Both the position numbers and the translations under genes were made by a program. Of a stretch of 54,583 nucleotides of DNA, positions 8,491-18,550 are shown one piece after another. This stretch comes from an uncultured Granulosicoccaceae bacterium. GTDB lineage: Bacteria > Pseudomonadota > Gammaproteobacteria > Granulosicoccales > Granulosicoccaceae. A model generated the notes under the pieces. The model made no database searches. It saw only the letters and a program-made list of their open reading frames with translations, and had not been told where the DNA came from. Each line of letters opens with the position of its first letter. Position 1 is the stretch's first letter. The stretch covers positions 1 to 54,583 of the forward strand of contig CAKZVB010000051.1 of NCBI GenBank assembly GCA_937922015.1. The letters are read 5' to 3'.

Positions 8491-9255
8491 ATGCATGAAT
8501 TACATGGACAAGCGGCCATTATCACCGGAGCCAGTCGAGGCATCGGGGCAGCGACCGCAGCGGAACTGGCTAATGCGGGTGTGTCTGTAATTCTGGCTGC
8601 CAGATCAGAGTCCGATATCCGTCACAATGCGCAGATGATCCGGGAAAGCGGCGGGCAGGCAGAAGCGGTCACGTGTGACGTTAGCAAATACAAAGACGTG
8701 CAGGCACTTATATCCCATTGTGAGTCCACATTTGGTCGCATGGATATATTGATCAATAACGCCGGTGTGATTGAGCCAATCGGGCATCTGGCCACTTCGG
8801 ACCCGGATGTCTGGTCACATGCTGCCGATATAAATTTCAAAGGGGTATATTTTGGATTGAGAGCCGCTTTGCCTCTCATGCAATCGCAACAAAAAGGCAC
8901 CATCATCAATATCGGTTCAGGTGCTGCGCACAGTCCACTGGAAGGCTGGAGCCACTACTGCGCTTCAAAGGCAGCTACTGCTATGTTGACGAAGTGTGCT
9001 CACAAAGAAGTGTCAGGCACCGGTGTTCGTATATTTAGTTTAAGTCCGGGTACTGTCGCTACGGAAATGCAAGTGCTTATTAAAGCCTCAGGCATAAACC
9101 CGGTGAGCCAGATGGATGAGTCTGATCATATTGATCCACGCTGGCCGGCTAAGGCGATACTGTGGTTATGTTCGGAAGATGCGGTTGAGTTTAGTGGGGA
9201 GGAGGTTTCGCTTCGCGATGAGCTTATTCGTAAGCGGGCAGGAATTGAGATTTAA
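8491..9255 (+). CDS. Short-chain dehydrogenase/reductase (SDR)
   Basis: 254 residues starting MHELHGQAAIITGASRGIG. The cofactor motif is TGASRGIG, followed by the structural NNAG (ILINNAGVIEP), catalytic Ser in IINIGSGAAHSP and Tyr/Lys in HYCASKAATAM, so the classical SDR catalytic set is complete. The C-terminal part (DPRWPAKAILWLCSEDAVEFSGEEVSLRDE) is standard for a classical SDR. It catalyses an NAD(P)-dependent oxidoreduction of an unknown carbonyl or alcohol. It stands alone, with about 400 bp of noncoding DNA before miaB. Confidence 0.88.
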   Translation: MHELHGQAAIITGASRGIGAATAAELANAGVSVILAARSESDIRHNAQMIRESGGQAEAVTCDVSKYKDVQALISHCESTFGRMDILINNAGVIEPIGHLATSDPDVWSHAADINFKGVYFGLRAALPLMQSQQKGTIINIGSGAAHSPLEGWSHYCASKAATAMLTKCAHKEVSGTGVRIFSLSPGTVATEMQVLIKASGINPVSQMDESDHIDPRWPAKAILWLCSEDAVEFSGEEVSLRDELIRKRAGIEI

Positions 9256-9672
9256 GCCTGCCTTGATATCTGTTCCGGCACTGCAAGGGCGTGCCACCAT
9301 GGCGTTTGACGAGGTCAGAGCTCGAGGCCGTGTTCAAATAGAGACGAAATCTAAGCAAGACCCTATTGAAATCCACGCAGGTTTGCGTCCGGGATCTGAG
9401 CGGAATTTTTTAACTTCAACCGGCTGTGACGGGCCGTGGCAGTCGCGCCTGCCGGGATCCTGTGGGTAGTGCGTACGTTCACCGTGGACGCCAGTGGTTG
9501 GTCGGTCATGTGCCTGAACTGCCGGTATTTACCAGAAATCGGGCAAATGACCTGTCAATTGTCTTTTTTATCCGAAATTTCTGTTACAACCCTCGCTTAA
9601 TCATGTAGCAGTGATTGGATCAGGGCTGGAAAAAGCGTATGCTGGCGGGCTTATTCACGTGAAAAATACTTA
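9256..9672. other. Intergenic region before miaB
   Basis: No coding sequence with family features was found in these roughly 420 bp. It should hold the promoter of the miaB operon; an AT-rich stretch at about 9555-9600 is the best place, but no clean hexamer pair was seen. Confidence 0.4.
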
Positions 9673-11016
9673 ATGCGACAAAAGGTTTTTGTCAAAACGC
9701 ACGGTTGTCAGATGAACGAGTACGACTCGGACAAAATGATAGGCGTGCTTGACGAGCGATTCGGCGTTGATGTGACCGACGATCCGGCCGAGGCCGATAT
9801 TCTGCTGGTCAATACTTGCTCCATTCGGGAAAAAGCACAGGAAAAGGTATTTTCCCAGCTTGGTCGATGGCGTCCATACAAGGAAAAGCGCAAGGATGTG
9901 CTGATTGCGGTGGCTGGCTGTGTGGCCAGTCAGGAAGGCGCTGCATTACAGGAAAGGGCCCCCTACGTTGATCTGGTGGTCGGTCCGCAGACTATTCATC
10001 GCCTTGCAGATATGGTTGAGACCACCCGCCTGGAAAAACGGCCGCTGGTTGACGTCAGTTTCCCCGAAATAGAAAAATTCGATAACCTGCCCGAGCCGAA
10101 AATGGATGGCCCGACGGCGTTTGTATCGATCATGGAAGGGTGCAGCAAATACTGTAGTTTCTGTGTTGTCCCGTACACCCGCGGCGAAGAGATCAGCCGC
10201 CCGTTTGACGATGTAATAGTAGAGGTCGCCTCACTGGCAGAGCAGGGCGTGCGCGAAGTCAATCTGCTTGGTCAGAATGTGAATGGCTATCGTGGTGAAA
10301 TGCACGATGGTGAAGTTGCTGACCTGGCCATGTTAATTTCGGTCGTGGCATCGATAGACGGTATTGAGCGCATACGCTTCACCACGTCACACCCGATTGA
10401 ATTTGGTGATCGACTTATACAGGCCTATGCCGAGGTGCCGGAGCTGGCAAGCTTCCTTCATTTGCCTGTGCAGTCCGGGTCAGACCGTATCCTGGCTGCT
10501 ATGAAGCGTGGTCATACGGCTATCGAATACAAATCAAAAATCAGACAATTAATGAAGGCACGCCCCGGTATGTCATTGTCTTCTGATTTTATCATCGGCT
10601 TCCCCGGTGAAACCGACAGTGACTTTGAACAAACTATGTCACTGATAACCCAGCTGGGTTTTGATCAGTCGTTTAGCTTTATCTATAGCGCCAGACCCGG
10701 TACACCAGCCGCGTCACTCGAAGATCCTGTCCCTATGGATGTAAAAAAACAGCGACTGGCAACCTTGCAAAAAACCATCAATGCACAAGCCTATGCCATT
10801 AGTGAATCTATGGTGGGTACCACACAAAGAATATTGGTAGAGCGACCTTCAACTCGCGATGCATCAGAAATGGCCGGACGCACGGAGAATAATCGTGTGG
10901 TTAATTTTGCCGGTGAACAAACTCTGGTGGGGAAATTTGTAGATGTTGAAATAACAGATGCCAGACCCAACTCACTGCGTGGAAAGTTTCTTCAGATAAA
11001 TGACCCGGCTTTTTAA
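9673..11016 (+). CDS. miaB: tRNA-2-methylthio-N6-dimethylallyladenosine synthase MiaB
   Basis: 447 residues, the usual MiaB length. The N-terminal MTTase domain holds the first cluster cysteines ([32 protein letters not shown]). The radical-SAM motif is [15 protein letters not shown] (CxxxCxxC). Later motifs include [15 protein letters not shown] and [12 protein letters not shown], followed by a C-terminal TRAM domain ([11 protein letters not shown]..). The enzyme methylthiolates i6A37 in tRNAs that read UNN codons. It heads a same-strand series with ybeZ, ybeY, corC and lnt, as in many gammaproteobacteria. Confidence 0.97.
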   Translation: MRQKVFVKTHGCQMNEYDSDKMIGVLDERFGVDVTDDPAEADILLVNTCSIREKAQEKVFSQLGRWRPYKEKRKDVLIAVAGCVASQEGAALQERAPYVDLVVGPQTIHRLADMVETTRLEKRPLVDVSFPEIEKFDNLPEPKMDGPTAFVSIMEGCSKYCSFCVVPYTRGEEISRPFDDVIVEVASLAEQGVREVNLLGQNVNGYRGEMHDGEVADLAMLISVVASIDGIERIRFTTSHPIEFGDRLIQAYAEVPELASFLHLPVQSGSDRILAAMKRGHTAIEYKSKIRQLMKARPGMSLSSDFIIGFPGETDSDFEQTMSLITQLGFDQSFSFIYSARPGTPAASLEDPVPMDVKKQRLATLQKTINAQAYAISESMVGTTQRILVERPSTRDASEMAGRTENNRVVNFAGEQTLVGKFVDVEITDARPNSLRGKFLQINDPAF

Positions 11017-11061
11017 AACCAACACTGGGACTACACTTCAGTATGCAGGATATGCAATAAC

Positions 11062-12129
11062 TTGGCATCACTAGAATTTTATCTTCGGCCGGATGATAAC
11101 AAGCGTCTGGCAAATCTTTGCGGTCAGTTTGACGAGCATTTAAAACAAATCGAAGGGCGCCTTGGTGTCGAACTACAAAACCGCGGTGGCGACTTTAGAG
11201 TTTCCGGTTCGGACAAAGTGGTGCGCAGTGCCCGCAGTGTGGTGCAAAGTTTATACGATGCCACAAAACGTGAAACACTAACCCCTGAAAAAATACACTT
11301 GTACCTGCAGGAGGCTGATTTGGACGAGGTTGACATGCAATCAAGTCCCGCACAAACAAATCGTGGGCAATCGAAACGAGGCCAGTCAGATCAGGATCAA
11401 TCGACTGATTTCGCACAAGACAACGATCAATCTGCCGGCGCTGATATTTCCACGCGTCGCGTAAAAATACGTTGTCGTGGCAAAAACCAGATCCAATATG
11501 TGGAAAACATCCGCGACTATGACCTGAGCTTTGGTGTGGGGCCTGCGGGTACCGGCAAAACTTACCTTGCAGTTGCCTGTGCTGTCGAAGCGCTGGAGCG
11601 CGAGCAGGTGCGGCGTCTTGTGCTGGTGCGTCCGGCTGTGGAGGCTGGTGAACGACTTGGTTTTCTGCCCGGTGATCTCACTCAGAAAGTAGATCCTTAC
11701 CTGCGCCCTATATATGATGCGCTTTACGAGTTCCTGGGTTTTGAGCGAGTGGCCAAGCTGATCGAAAAAAATGTCATTGAAATTGCCCCGCTGGCCTACA
11801 TGCGTGGTCGTACCTTAAACCATGCCTGCGTGATTATGGACGAAGCGCAAAATACCACGGTCGAGCAAATGAAAATGTTTCTTACCCGTATCGGTTTCGG
11901 ATCAAATGCGATTGTCACCGGTGATGTCACTCAGGTCGATTTACCGAAGCATGTACTTTCAGGTCTTAAACATGTGCGTGGCGTGTTGGATGGCGTGGAA
12001 GGGATAGGCTTCTGCGACTTTCAGGCTCGCGATGTGGTCCGTCATCCATTGGTGCAAAAAATAGTGGGTGCCTATGATGCTGCAGACAAACGTGAGGAAA
12101 AGAAAAGCCGTGCCGGCAACAGCGACTGA
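11062..12129 (+). CDS. ybeZ: PhoH-family ATPase YbeZ
   Basis: 355 residues using a TTG start at 11062; no in-frame ATG fits upstream. An N-terminal region of about 110 residues (SLEFYLRPDDNKRLANLCGQ..) is followed by a charged, Gln-rich linker (RGQSKRGQSDQDQS). The PhoH ATPase domain has Walker A GPAGTGKTYLAVA and Walker B CVIMDEAQNTT, with VTGDVTQVDLP. YbeZ is a cytoplasmic ATPase linked to the endoribonuclease YbeY and ribosome maturation, and ybeY follows 16 bp downstream. The Gln/Asp-rich linker is longer than I expect for the family. Confidence 0.93.
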   Translation: MASLEFYLRPDDNKRLANLCGQFDEHLKQIEGRLGVELQNRGGDFRVSGSDKVVRSARSVVQSLYDATKRETLTPEKIHLYLQEADLDEVDMQSSPAQTNRGQSKRGQSDQDQSTDFAQDNDQSAGADISTRRVKIRCRGKNQIQYVENIRDYDLSFGVGPAGTGKTYLAVACAVEALEREQVRRLVLVRPAVEAGERLGFLPGDLTQKVDPYLRPIYDALYEFLGFERVAKLIEKNVIEIAPLAYMRGRTLNHACVIMDEAQNTTVEQMKMFLTRIGFGSNAIVTGDVTQVDLPKHVLSGLKHVRGVLDGVEGIGFCDFQARDVVRHPLVQKIVGAYDAADKREEKKSRAGNSD

Positions 12130-12145
12130 TGCGCCCCATGATCCA

Positions 12146-12697
12146 ATGAATGCTCGGCAGCATGGGGAAATATTAAACGTAGATCTGCAATGGGAATGTG
12201 CAGATGTGCAAAACTGCCCGAGCGCCGAAAAAATACGCCTGTGGGCCGTAGCCGCGTGTCAGCAACAACCGGATAAGTCGGCACTGCCAGCTGAGGTCAC
12301 CATCCGTATTGTCGACTCCGCGGAAATGCAAAGTGCCAATGCGCAGTGGCGAGGGCAGGATAAAACAACCAATGTACTGTCGTTTCCGGCCGACTTTCCA
12401 GCCGAGGCTGGATTGAATTATTTTGGTGATATTCTAGTGTGTGCAGAGGTGTTACGCACTGAAAGCGACCAGCAGGGTAAGCTTGCGGAAGCTCACTGGG
12501 CACATATCGTGGTTCACGGTATGCTGCATCTGCAAGGTTATGATCACATTGAAGATAGCGAGGCGACAGTAATGGAGCGGTGCGAAGTAGAAATTCTCAG
12601 AACACTGGGATATTCAAATCCCTATCTGGTAAATTCCGGTGGCATTGAGTCGGGACCAGCAGGGATGCGTGATATCACCGATGTAGAAAAAAACTGA
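12146..12697 (+). CDS. ybeY: Endoribonuclease YbeY
   Basis: From ATG 12146 the protein has 183 residues; an earlier in-frame ATG at 12068 would overlap ybeZ by about 60 bp and adds unrelated sequence. The family signature is HIVVHGMLHLQGYDHIEDSEA, the HGxLHLxGYDH zinc site. RGQDKTTNVLSFPAD and YFGDILVCAE are also typical. YbeY is a metal-dependent single-strand RNase for 16S rRNA 3' maturation and 70S quality control. Its stop overlaps the corC start in a TGATG arrangement, suggesting translational coupling. Confidence 0.92.
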   Translation: MNARQHGEILNVDLQWECADVQNCPSAEKIRLWAVAACQQQPDKSALPAEVTIRIVDSAEMQSANAQWRGQDKTTNVLSFPADFPAEAGLNYFGDILVCAEVLRTESDQQGKLAEAHWAHIVVHGMLHLQGYDHIEDSEATVMERCEVEILRTLGYSNPYLVNSGGIESGPAGMRDITDVEKN

Positions 12698-13551
12698 TGG
12701 CACAAGACTCTGCCGAACAAGGTAAATCTTTTGTCGATCGAATTCGCCATGCATTTAATGGCGATGACGAGCCGCGCGATCTGAATGATCTGAAAACCGT
12801 ATTGCGCGAAGCCGCAGACAGAGACATCGTCAGTGACGACACCCTAACCATGCTCGATGGAGTCTTTGATGTAGCGGCCATGAGAGTTCGCGACATCATG
12901 ATTCCGCGTGCACAGATGGTGGTGGTAGAAATTGACGAAGATCTCGACGAGATTCTGCCTACCATCATTGAGTCCGGTCACTCCCGCTTTCCCGTCATTG
13001 GCGACAGCCGTGATGAGATAAAAGGGGTGTTACTGGCGAAAGACCTGTTGCGATTTTCATTGCCGGGTAAGAAAGAAGCCTTTGATGTTAAATCACTCAT
13101 CAGAGAGCCTGTGTTTACCCCTGAAAGTAAGCAGCTCAATATTCTGCTGACCGAATTCCGCTCCAACCATAATCACATGGCTATTGTGGTTGACGAATAC
13201 GGTGGTGTTGCGGGTCTGGTCACTATTGAAGATGTATTAGAAGAAATCGTCGGTGAAATTGACGACGAACACGACACCGAAGAAGACGCCAACATCCGCA
13301 AGCACGATGACTACGGGTACACGATAAAAGCCTTAACACCGATTGAAGAATTTAATGAAGAGCTGGTAGCCCTGTTGCCCGATGATGAATTTGATACCAT
13401 CGGCGGACTGGTCATGCATCAGATCGGTCATATGCCCACACCCGGCGAAGAGACCAAAATTGATCGTTTCAAAATAAAAGTGTTGTCTGCCGAATCAAGG
13501 CGTATTCATTTGCTTGAAGTCACTGTTGACGATGACGCCGCCGAAGAGTAG
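12697..13551 (+). CDS. corC: CorC/YbeX CBS-domain protein
   Basis: 284 residues. The N-terminal acidic region is followed by a pair of CBS domains ([25 protein letters not shown] and [49 protein letters not shown] are the landmarks). A C-terminal CorC_HlyC transporter-associated domain follows ([16 protein letters not shown] to LLEVTVDDD). There is no DUF21 membrane domain, so this is the soluble CorC/YbeX type linked to Mg/Co efflux and ribosome metabolism. It overlaps ybeY by one base. Confidence 0.93.
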   Translation: MAQDSAEQGKSFVDRIRHAFNGDDEPRDLNDLKTVLREAADRDIVSDDTLTMLDGVFDVAAMRVRDIMIPRAQMVVVEIDEDLDEILPTIIESGHSRFPVIGDSRDEIKGVLLAKDLLRFSLPGKKEAFDVKSLIREPVFTPESKQLNILLTEFRSNHNHMAIVVDEYGGVAGLVTIEDVLEEIVGEIDDEHDTEEDANIRKHDDYGYTIKALTPIEEFNEELVALLPDDEFDTIGGLVMHQIGHMPTPGEETKIDRFKIKVLSAESRRIHLLEVTVDDDAAEE

Positions 13552-13569
13552 CGCAGGCGCTTTCGTTTA

Positions 13570-13601
13570 TTTTCCGAATAACTAAGGATATGTTCGGAAA
13601 A
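13570..13601. terminator. Perfect 9-bp inverted repeat after corC
   Basis: TTTTCCGAA at 13570-13578 and TTCGGAAAA at 13593-13601 enclose a 14-nt loop. On either strand the stem ends in T/A runs, so it may act as a weak terminator or an mRNA-stabilising hairpin between corC and lnt. Confidence 0.45.
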
Positions 13602-13738
13602 ATGCTCTACGGTGCAGGTGCTATTTTGGCCAGCTATTTTGATCAACTTCGTAAAATTATGAATATCCCTTATTCACAGTCAGGGCCTCAATTGATCAAT
13701 GTATCTGACGCTGTTCGCCACTCTCAAAAATGTCTCTG

Positions 13739-13774
13739 CCTCGCTACGACCCTCATTCCCGGAAAGGCTCCCGG
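13739..13774 (+). repeat. Dispersed intergenic repeat, copy 1
   Basis: This 36-bp stretch matches 51926-51961 at 32 of 36 positions (shared core CCTCGCTACG, ATTCCCGGA, AGGCT, CCGG). Translated, it gives RYDPHSRKGS, close to the RYDxHSRESGN peptide that the widespread ATTCCCG palindromic repeat produces when read through. It looks like an eroded member of that class. Confidence 0.6.
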
Positions 13775-13780
13775 ACGCCT

Positions 13781-15331
13781 GTGACTGTCTCCGAACTTAA
13801 GCGACAGCAGCATACTGTTACGGGTGTTCCAGGCTCACGTGCTATCGCACTATTCATCAGTTTACTATGTGGCGGCACCAGTGTGCTGGCGTTCGCCCCC
13901 TTTGCATTCTGGCCGGTGCTGCTGCCCTGCGTGGGCACGTTGTTTGTTCTGGTGTTCTATGCGGGCAGTGCGCGGTACAGTTTTACCATCGGTTATGTGT
14001 TCGGACTGGGTCTGTTCGGCGCCGGTGTCTATTGGGTCTACTATAGTTTGCATCTGTTCGGTGCGGCCATCGCGCCACTTGCTGCCGTAGGTACGCTTTT
14101 ATGTGTGATGGTTCTATCCTTGTATCCGGCCCTGTTTGCAGTTATTGCCTGGCGCTTTAGGGTGCGTGGCTCCGGTCTGGTTCATCGTAGCAGCTGGTTT
14201 TTAGTTGCAGCACCGGCGCTGTGGTTACTGGTAGAGTGGTTTCGCAGCTGGTTTTTAACCGGCTTTCCCTGGCTCAGTATCGGCTACTCAACTATTAATA
14301 CACCGCTGGCAGGCTACGCTCCGATAGGTGGTGTATTTCTCAACTCACTGCTTATGGCCTTCTGTGGTGGAGCACTGGCACTGATCTATGTGCAAAGAAG
14401 CATAGCGTCAGCCTGTATCGCATTGCTTGGTATTGTTGTGGTCGCGGGGGGCGGCCAGATGCTGCGTTCTGTTAGCTGGACACAGCCCGCCGGAGACCCG
14501 GTGCAAGTGACCATGGTGCAGGGAAATATTTCTCAGGAACTGAAATTCCAGCCCAGGCTGCTGGAGGATTCCTTGCGGATCTATTCAGACCTAAGTCTGA
14601 CTGGCGCTGATCTGATCATCTGGCCGGAAAGTGCAATCCCCACGTTATTTACCGACGTCGAAGCGTGGCAGACTGAATTCGTAGAAGAAATGGCTGCACG
14701 TGGCAGCACCGTGCTTAGCGGTGGCTTTCATGCAAACGAAGATTACACAGAATATTATAACGCGATCAAAGTGCTGGGTGGAACCGATGATCAGCTGTAT
14801 ACCAAGCGACACCTGGTACCGTTTGGTGAGTTTATCCCGTTGAGGGATATCATTAAGCTACTGGCGCAAGTCATTACCATTCCCATGTCAGATTTAACTC
14901 CTGGCACGGGACCGATAATGCCTATAAACATTGACGGTGTTAACTATGGCATGTCGATTTGCTACGAAGATGCCTTTGGCAATGAAATGATTGCACAGAT
15001 GCCGCAAACCAACGTGCTGGTTAATATTAGTAACGATGCCTGGTTTGGTGATTCCACCGCCCCTCATCAGCATCAGGAGATCGCCGCGATGCGATCGTTA
15101 GAGTTTGATCGACCCATGTTGAGGGTGACCAATACAGGAATCACGTCGTTAATTTCAAGACATGGTCAGGTGCTGGAGCAGGGCGAGCAGTTTGAGGCGA
15201 TGGCGATGGACGTTGAAGTTGTTCCACGGCACGGGAGTACGCCGTATGTTTTGGTTGGGAATTGGTTGGTGGTGTCAGTTGGGTTTTTCCTGGTTTTTGT
15301 TTATTTTGTTTGTTTCTTGCGGGCTGAGTAG
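13781..15331 (+). CDS. lnt: Apolipoprotein N-acyltransferase Lnt
   Basis: About 516 residues. The N-terminal half has repeated hydrophobic membrane segments (LFISLLCGGTSVLAFAPFAFWPVLL onward). The C-terminal nitrilase-like domain shows the Glu-Lys-Cys triad: Glu in IWPESAIPT, Lys in TKRHLVPFGEFIP and Cys in SICYEDAFG. Lnt adds the third acyl chain to lipoproteins at the periplasmic face of the inner membrane. An ATG at 13730 opens the same frame, but its first 17 codons come from the dispersed repeat. The GTG at 13781 puts about 19 residues before the first membrane helix, which suits the family better. This ends the miaB-lnt block. Confidence 0.92.
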   Translation: MTVSELKRQQHTVTGVPGSRAIALFISLLCGGTSVLAFAPFAFWPVLLPCVGTLFVLVFYAGSARYSFTIGYVFGLGLFGAGVYWVYYSLHLFGAAIAPLAAVGTLLCVMVLSLYPALFAVIAWRFRVRGSGLVHRSSWFLVAAPALWLLVEWFRSWFLTGFPWLSIGYSTINTPLAGYAPIGGVFLNSLLMAFCGGALALIYVQRSIASACIALLGIVVVAGGGQMLRSVSWTQPAGDPVQVTMVQGNISQELKFQPRLLEDSLRIYSDLSLTGADLIIWPESAIPTLFTDVEAWQTEFVEEMAARGSTVLSGGFHANEDYTEYYNAIKVLGGTDDQLYTKRHLVPFGEFIPLRDIIKLLAQVITIPMSDLTPGTGPIMPINIDGVNYGMSICYEDAFGNEMIAQMPQTNVLVNISNDAWFGDSTAPHQHQEIAAMRSLEFDRPMLRVTNTGITSLISRHGQVLEQGEQFEAMAMDVEVVPRHGSTPYVLVGNWLVVSVGFFLVFVYFVCFLRAE

Positions 15332-15739
15332 ACTGCCGCTCTTTGCCTTCCTTTGTTCTGCCACTGTTAAGTAATATCCCTGTTATTTATTGGCATGAGC
15401 GGCAGGTTATTCTCCAGCTTTTGCTTGATCTATCAGGCGCTGACCTGGCATATTCTGGATTGGTTCACGTGAATTGAAAAATTTGCAGATGCTGAGGACC
15501 CGTTCACGAATGTTGACGCCTAAGACGAACTAACCATCGAAACTTGTTAGCATATCTTATTGTTGCAATTTGCCTCTGTTAAGAATAAAACTACGACCCT
15601 GGCAAAAAAAAATGCCACAAATCTGCCTGGAATGTGAATCGCAATCAGCGACACCTTTTATCGACGGAATGAATCCCCAAAGGTAGGCCAATAGGTAGTT
15701 TTATTGTTGGTCCGGACTTAGCCCAGATGGAATTTTTCT
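15332..15739. other. Noncoding region with long-range inverted repeat
   Basis: No gene is seen in about 400 bp. CTGCCGCTC (15333-15341) and GAGCGGCAG (15397-15405) are perfect 9-bp inverted arms around 55 nt, just after the lnt stop. A smaller TGGCA/TGCCA hairpin with an A-only loop lies near 15600. The first may end lnt transcription. Confidence 0.4.
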
Positions 15740-18436
15740 ATGGCCAGCCCCTTGCAATTTAACAGACTGAATAGCGCCACAATGATGAACATATATCGAT
15801 TCACTGTTTGTGTGATGATACTCGCTGCACAATCTTTATTTTTTTCCCCCGCGGCTCTTGCCCAGACCACTCCGGAATTTGTGAATACTGGTCCGATCAC
15901 AGGGTCTGCCTATACATTTACCTGGGCGGAAAACAGTACATCGGTTAACAAATGGTGGCTGTATGTTGGTACTACACAGGGAGGGCGGAATCTGCACGAC
16001 AGTGGCAGCCTCGCCGCAGGGACACTGCAGCAAAGCGTTTCCGATTTGCCGCTGGATGGCAGCGTACTGCACCTACGCCTCTGGTACCTGGTCTCAGGAG
16101 CAGCATGGAATTCCATAGATATGACCGTGTCTGCTTCCGGTACACCCCTGGATATCACAAGCCACGCCAACGGGGATCAATTGCTCGATGCTTTTGAAGT
16201 CGTATCGTGGAACCCGGGAGCCGATACTTATTGGTTATACGCAGGGTCTACCCCGGGTGCCAGGGACTACTTTGATAGCGGGAATCTGGGAACTGACGTC
16301 AGTGCTCTGGTTGGCGTGTTGCCAGTGGACGGTGTGAGTGACGTCTATTTACGTCTTTGGTATCGCTTTAATGGTGGTTCATGGCTGTTTTTGGACCGGC
16401 AGGTTCTGGCGTCGGATGGTAGTGGTGATCAACTGCCGGTGATCAGTCCGGACAGCGGCACACTATTGACCAGCGGAAATCAGGAGTTTAGTTGGCAGGT
16501 TGGATCGATCTCTATCGATAAATGGTGGCTTTATGTCGGCACAAGTGTTGGCGGGCTTGATGTCGCCAACAGTGGAAACCTTAATCAAGCTACATCCTAT
16601 ACCGTAAGCAATATTCCTCAGAATGGTGAGGCATTGTATGTACGACTTTGGTTTTTAATAACCGGATCTTCCAGGTGGGAGTTTATTGATACGATTTATG
16701 ATACCGAGGAAGATATTATCGTAAGCGCACTTACCGCAACCCACAGAGACGGTCAAACCTTCCTGACCTGGCCGGAAATAGATAGCGATGCGGAATACCA
16801 TGTGTACCGACATAATGCGCCAATAACAGAGGCCAATCTGGCCGATGCTGAGCAACTGACAAGTCAATGGGGGCCCATTGGTCCGGACAGCTCAAAGAAT
16901 ATCCATGCGAATCAATTCACACCGACTTTCTTTGTCATTGAAGATCTCGGTACTCCCTTGGCTGATGATGTCGGTCTTTTTGTGCATACCACACAAGACG
17001 GTCAGGACGGAAACGCGTATTACGCTGTTACAGCGGTAGTCAATGGAGTAGAGATCCCGAGCGTCATCACCGGTCAAAACAGCCTCACTTCGCCAGTGAG
17101 TGAAACTGAATCTACCCCTAAGCCGGTTCTTACACTGTCGAAGAACAGCGGGAAAGGGCGAATCTACACCCAATATATGGACTACGCGAAGTGGAATCCA
17201 ACATTTAATGGTTACGCCTATAACTATAGTGTTGCGCTCCCGCCAAATTATAATCCCGCACAATCCTACCCGTTACAGGTGGTTCTACATTCACACGGAG
17301 ACTCTTTTCCCTACCTGGACAATACCGAATACAACTACCAGGTTATTCAGGTTTTTCCTTCAGACCCCGGCTTGAATCAAAGTGCTACCCATAGCTGGTG
17401 GTATGGATACGCAAAGGATCACGACTACAGGGACGGGTCAATTCCTACTGCTGGTACGGTGGAGAACTTAACGGAGCAGCGTGTCTTAATGGCGATTGAT
17501 GCGATGATTGCGGATGCTGCGTTTAATGCTGACCCACAGTTAGTCCATGTGTGGGGGCATTCAATGGGAGGATCAGGTGCGTTGGCGCTGGGTATGAGAT
17601 ATAGCGATATCATCTCAGGAATATATGGAAACCAGCCAATGACTGATTATGAAAGTAGTCCTGCCTTTCAGTCCGAGTTCGAAAAGCTCTGGGGAACCCC
17701 CACTAGCGCTCTATTGACAGTCAACAATGGACCGTACTCTCAAAAGCTACAGCAGTTTAACGGTATTAACGTGTGGGACTGGATGGATCATCAATATCAA
17801 CTTGAAAACGAACGCGAGTTCACACGGGGGTATTTAATGACCAGCCATGGCAAGCTAGATAATATAATCGACTGGGACAGCCAGGGGGCAAATTTTGTTG
17901 GCGCACTGACCAATGGTAACGCAGGTTTTTCTGCCAAATTTGATGGAAATGCCGGTCATGGATGGCTGGGCTTTGTAGCGACGGTAACGGCAATGTTTGG
18001 CTTGGGTGAAGACGGCGTGCTCGATCATCCATGGCGTTATCCGTTAGATTTGAGCTTTCCTGCAATAACTAACGCCACCGGGTCGGCAGACGTTATTCCG
18101 GATAATGTATCGACCGATGAATACAATTTAAATATAGAGTGGCATACCGCTAACAATGTTTTTGACGAATCGATCGAGGATAACTTAACCACATATGGAA
18201 TTTCATTGCGATCAACCAGCGGTTTAAATCAGCAGGCTGGTATTACCCCGCGACGGACTCAGGCATTTGTGCTTATTCCGGGTGAATCGTGTAGTTATCA
18301 GGTAGAACGAAACTCAGATGACGCCATTCTCGCAAGTGGCAGTGCTACCGTAAGTGTTGACGGTCTGATCACGATACCAAATGTTGATATTCTGACTGGC
18401 TTGGGATCAAGACTGATAATAGACAATTGCAATTGA
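15740..18436 (+). CDS. Large secreted alpha/beta-hydrolase esterase with three WxLYVG repeats
   Basis: 898 residues. ATG 15740 follows GGA at a fair distance; ATG 15782/15785 directly before the signal peptide (MNIYRFTVCVMILAAQSLFF..ALA) is an alternative. Three N-terminal repeats of about 90-110 residues each carry WWLYVGT..GG..L.DSG and VRLWY..G..W, near residues 72, 165 and 262. A fibronectin-like middle follows to about 450. The catalytic domain begins near 468 and has GHSMGGSG with Ser about 608, then HSWWYGYAKD and a later NAGHGW that may hold the His. It resembles extracellular PHB depolymerase or feruloyl/carbohydrate esterases; the substrate is unknown. A hairpin terminator follows. 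Confidence 0.75.
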   Translation: MASPLQFNRLNSATMMNIYRFTVCVMILAAQSLFFSPAALAQTTPEFVNTGPITGSAYTFTWAENSTSVNKWWLYVGTTQGGRNLHDSGSLAAGTLQQSVSDLPLDGSVLHLRLWYLVSGAAWNSIDMTVSASGTPLDITSHANGDQLLDAFEVVSWNPGADTYWLYAGSTPGARDYFDSGNLGTDVSALVGVLPVDGVSDVYLRLWYRFNGGSWLFLDRQVLASDGSGDQLPVISPDSGTLLTSGNQEFSWQVGSISIDKWWLYVGTSVGGLDVANSGNLNQATSYTVSNIPQNGEALYVRLWFLITGSSRWEFIDTIYDTEEDIIVSALTATHRDGQTFLTWPEIDSDAEYHVYRHNAPITEANLADAEQLTSQWGPIGPDSSKNIHANQFTPTFFVIEDLGTPLADDVGLFVHTTQDGQDGNAYYAVTAVVNGVEIPSVITGQNSLTSPVSETESTPKPVLTLSKNSGKGRIYTQYMDYAKWNPTFNGYAYNYSVALPPNYNPAQSYPLQVVLHSHGDSFPYLDNTEYNYQVIQVFPSDPGLNQSATHSWWYGYAKDHDYRDGSIPTAGTVENLTEQRVLMAIDAMIADAAFNADPQLVHVWGHSMGGSGALALGMRYSDIISGIYGNQPMTDYESSPAFQSEFEKLWGTPTSALLTVNNGPYSQKLQQFNGINVWDWMDHQYQLENEREFTRGYLMTSHGKLDNIIDWDSQGANFVGALTNGNAGFSAKFDGNAGHGWLGFVATVTAMFGLGEDGVLDHPWRYPLDLSFPAITNATGSADVIPDNVSTDEYNLNIEWHTANNVFDESIEDNLTTYGISLRSTSGLNQQAGITPRRTQAFVLIPGESCSYQVERNSDDAILASGSATVSVDGLITIPNVDILTGLGSRLIIDNCN

Positions 18437-18460
18437 TAGGGTAGCTTTGTAAATCTCAAA

Positions 18461-18499
18461 CAAGCCGGGTCCGGCTAGTCTTAAAGGCCGGTTTGTTTT
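18461..18499 (+). terminator. Intrinsic terminator after the esterase gene
   Basis: CAAGCCGG (18461-18468) pairs with CCGGTTTG (18488-18495) through one G-U, followed by TTTT. Confidence 0.55.
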
Positions 18500-18513
18500 C
18501 AAGGAGTTTGGTA

Positions 18514-18541
18514 ATCCCGGGCACGATTGACGGCCCGGGAT
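18514..18541. terminator. GC-rich perfect hairpin between convergent genes
   Basis: ATCCCGGGC (18514-18522) and GCCCGGGAT (18533-18541) form a 9-bp stem with a 10-nt loop, 10 bp beyond the stop of the minus-strand gene. There is no T-tract on that strand, so termination is plausible but not certain. Confidence 0.45.
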
Positions 18542-18550
18542 CGTAAGTGG

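Noticed and set aside
9116-9608. Open frames in the spacer before miaB as small genes
   Set aside because: No ribosome-binding sites and no recognisable domains; one begins inside the SDR gene.
13590-13784. 64-codon open frame between corC and lnt
   Set aside because: No family features, and it overlaps the dispersed repeat and an inverted repeat.
15599-15616. TGGCA/TGCCA with an A-only loop as a terminator
   Set aside because: The stem is short and the A-run is in the loop rather than a T-run after the stem.
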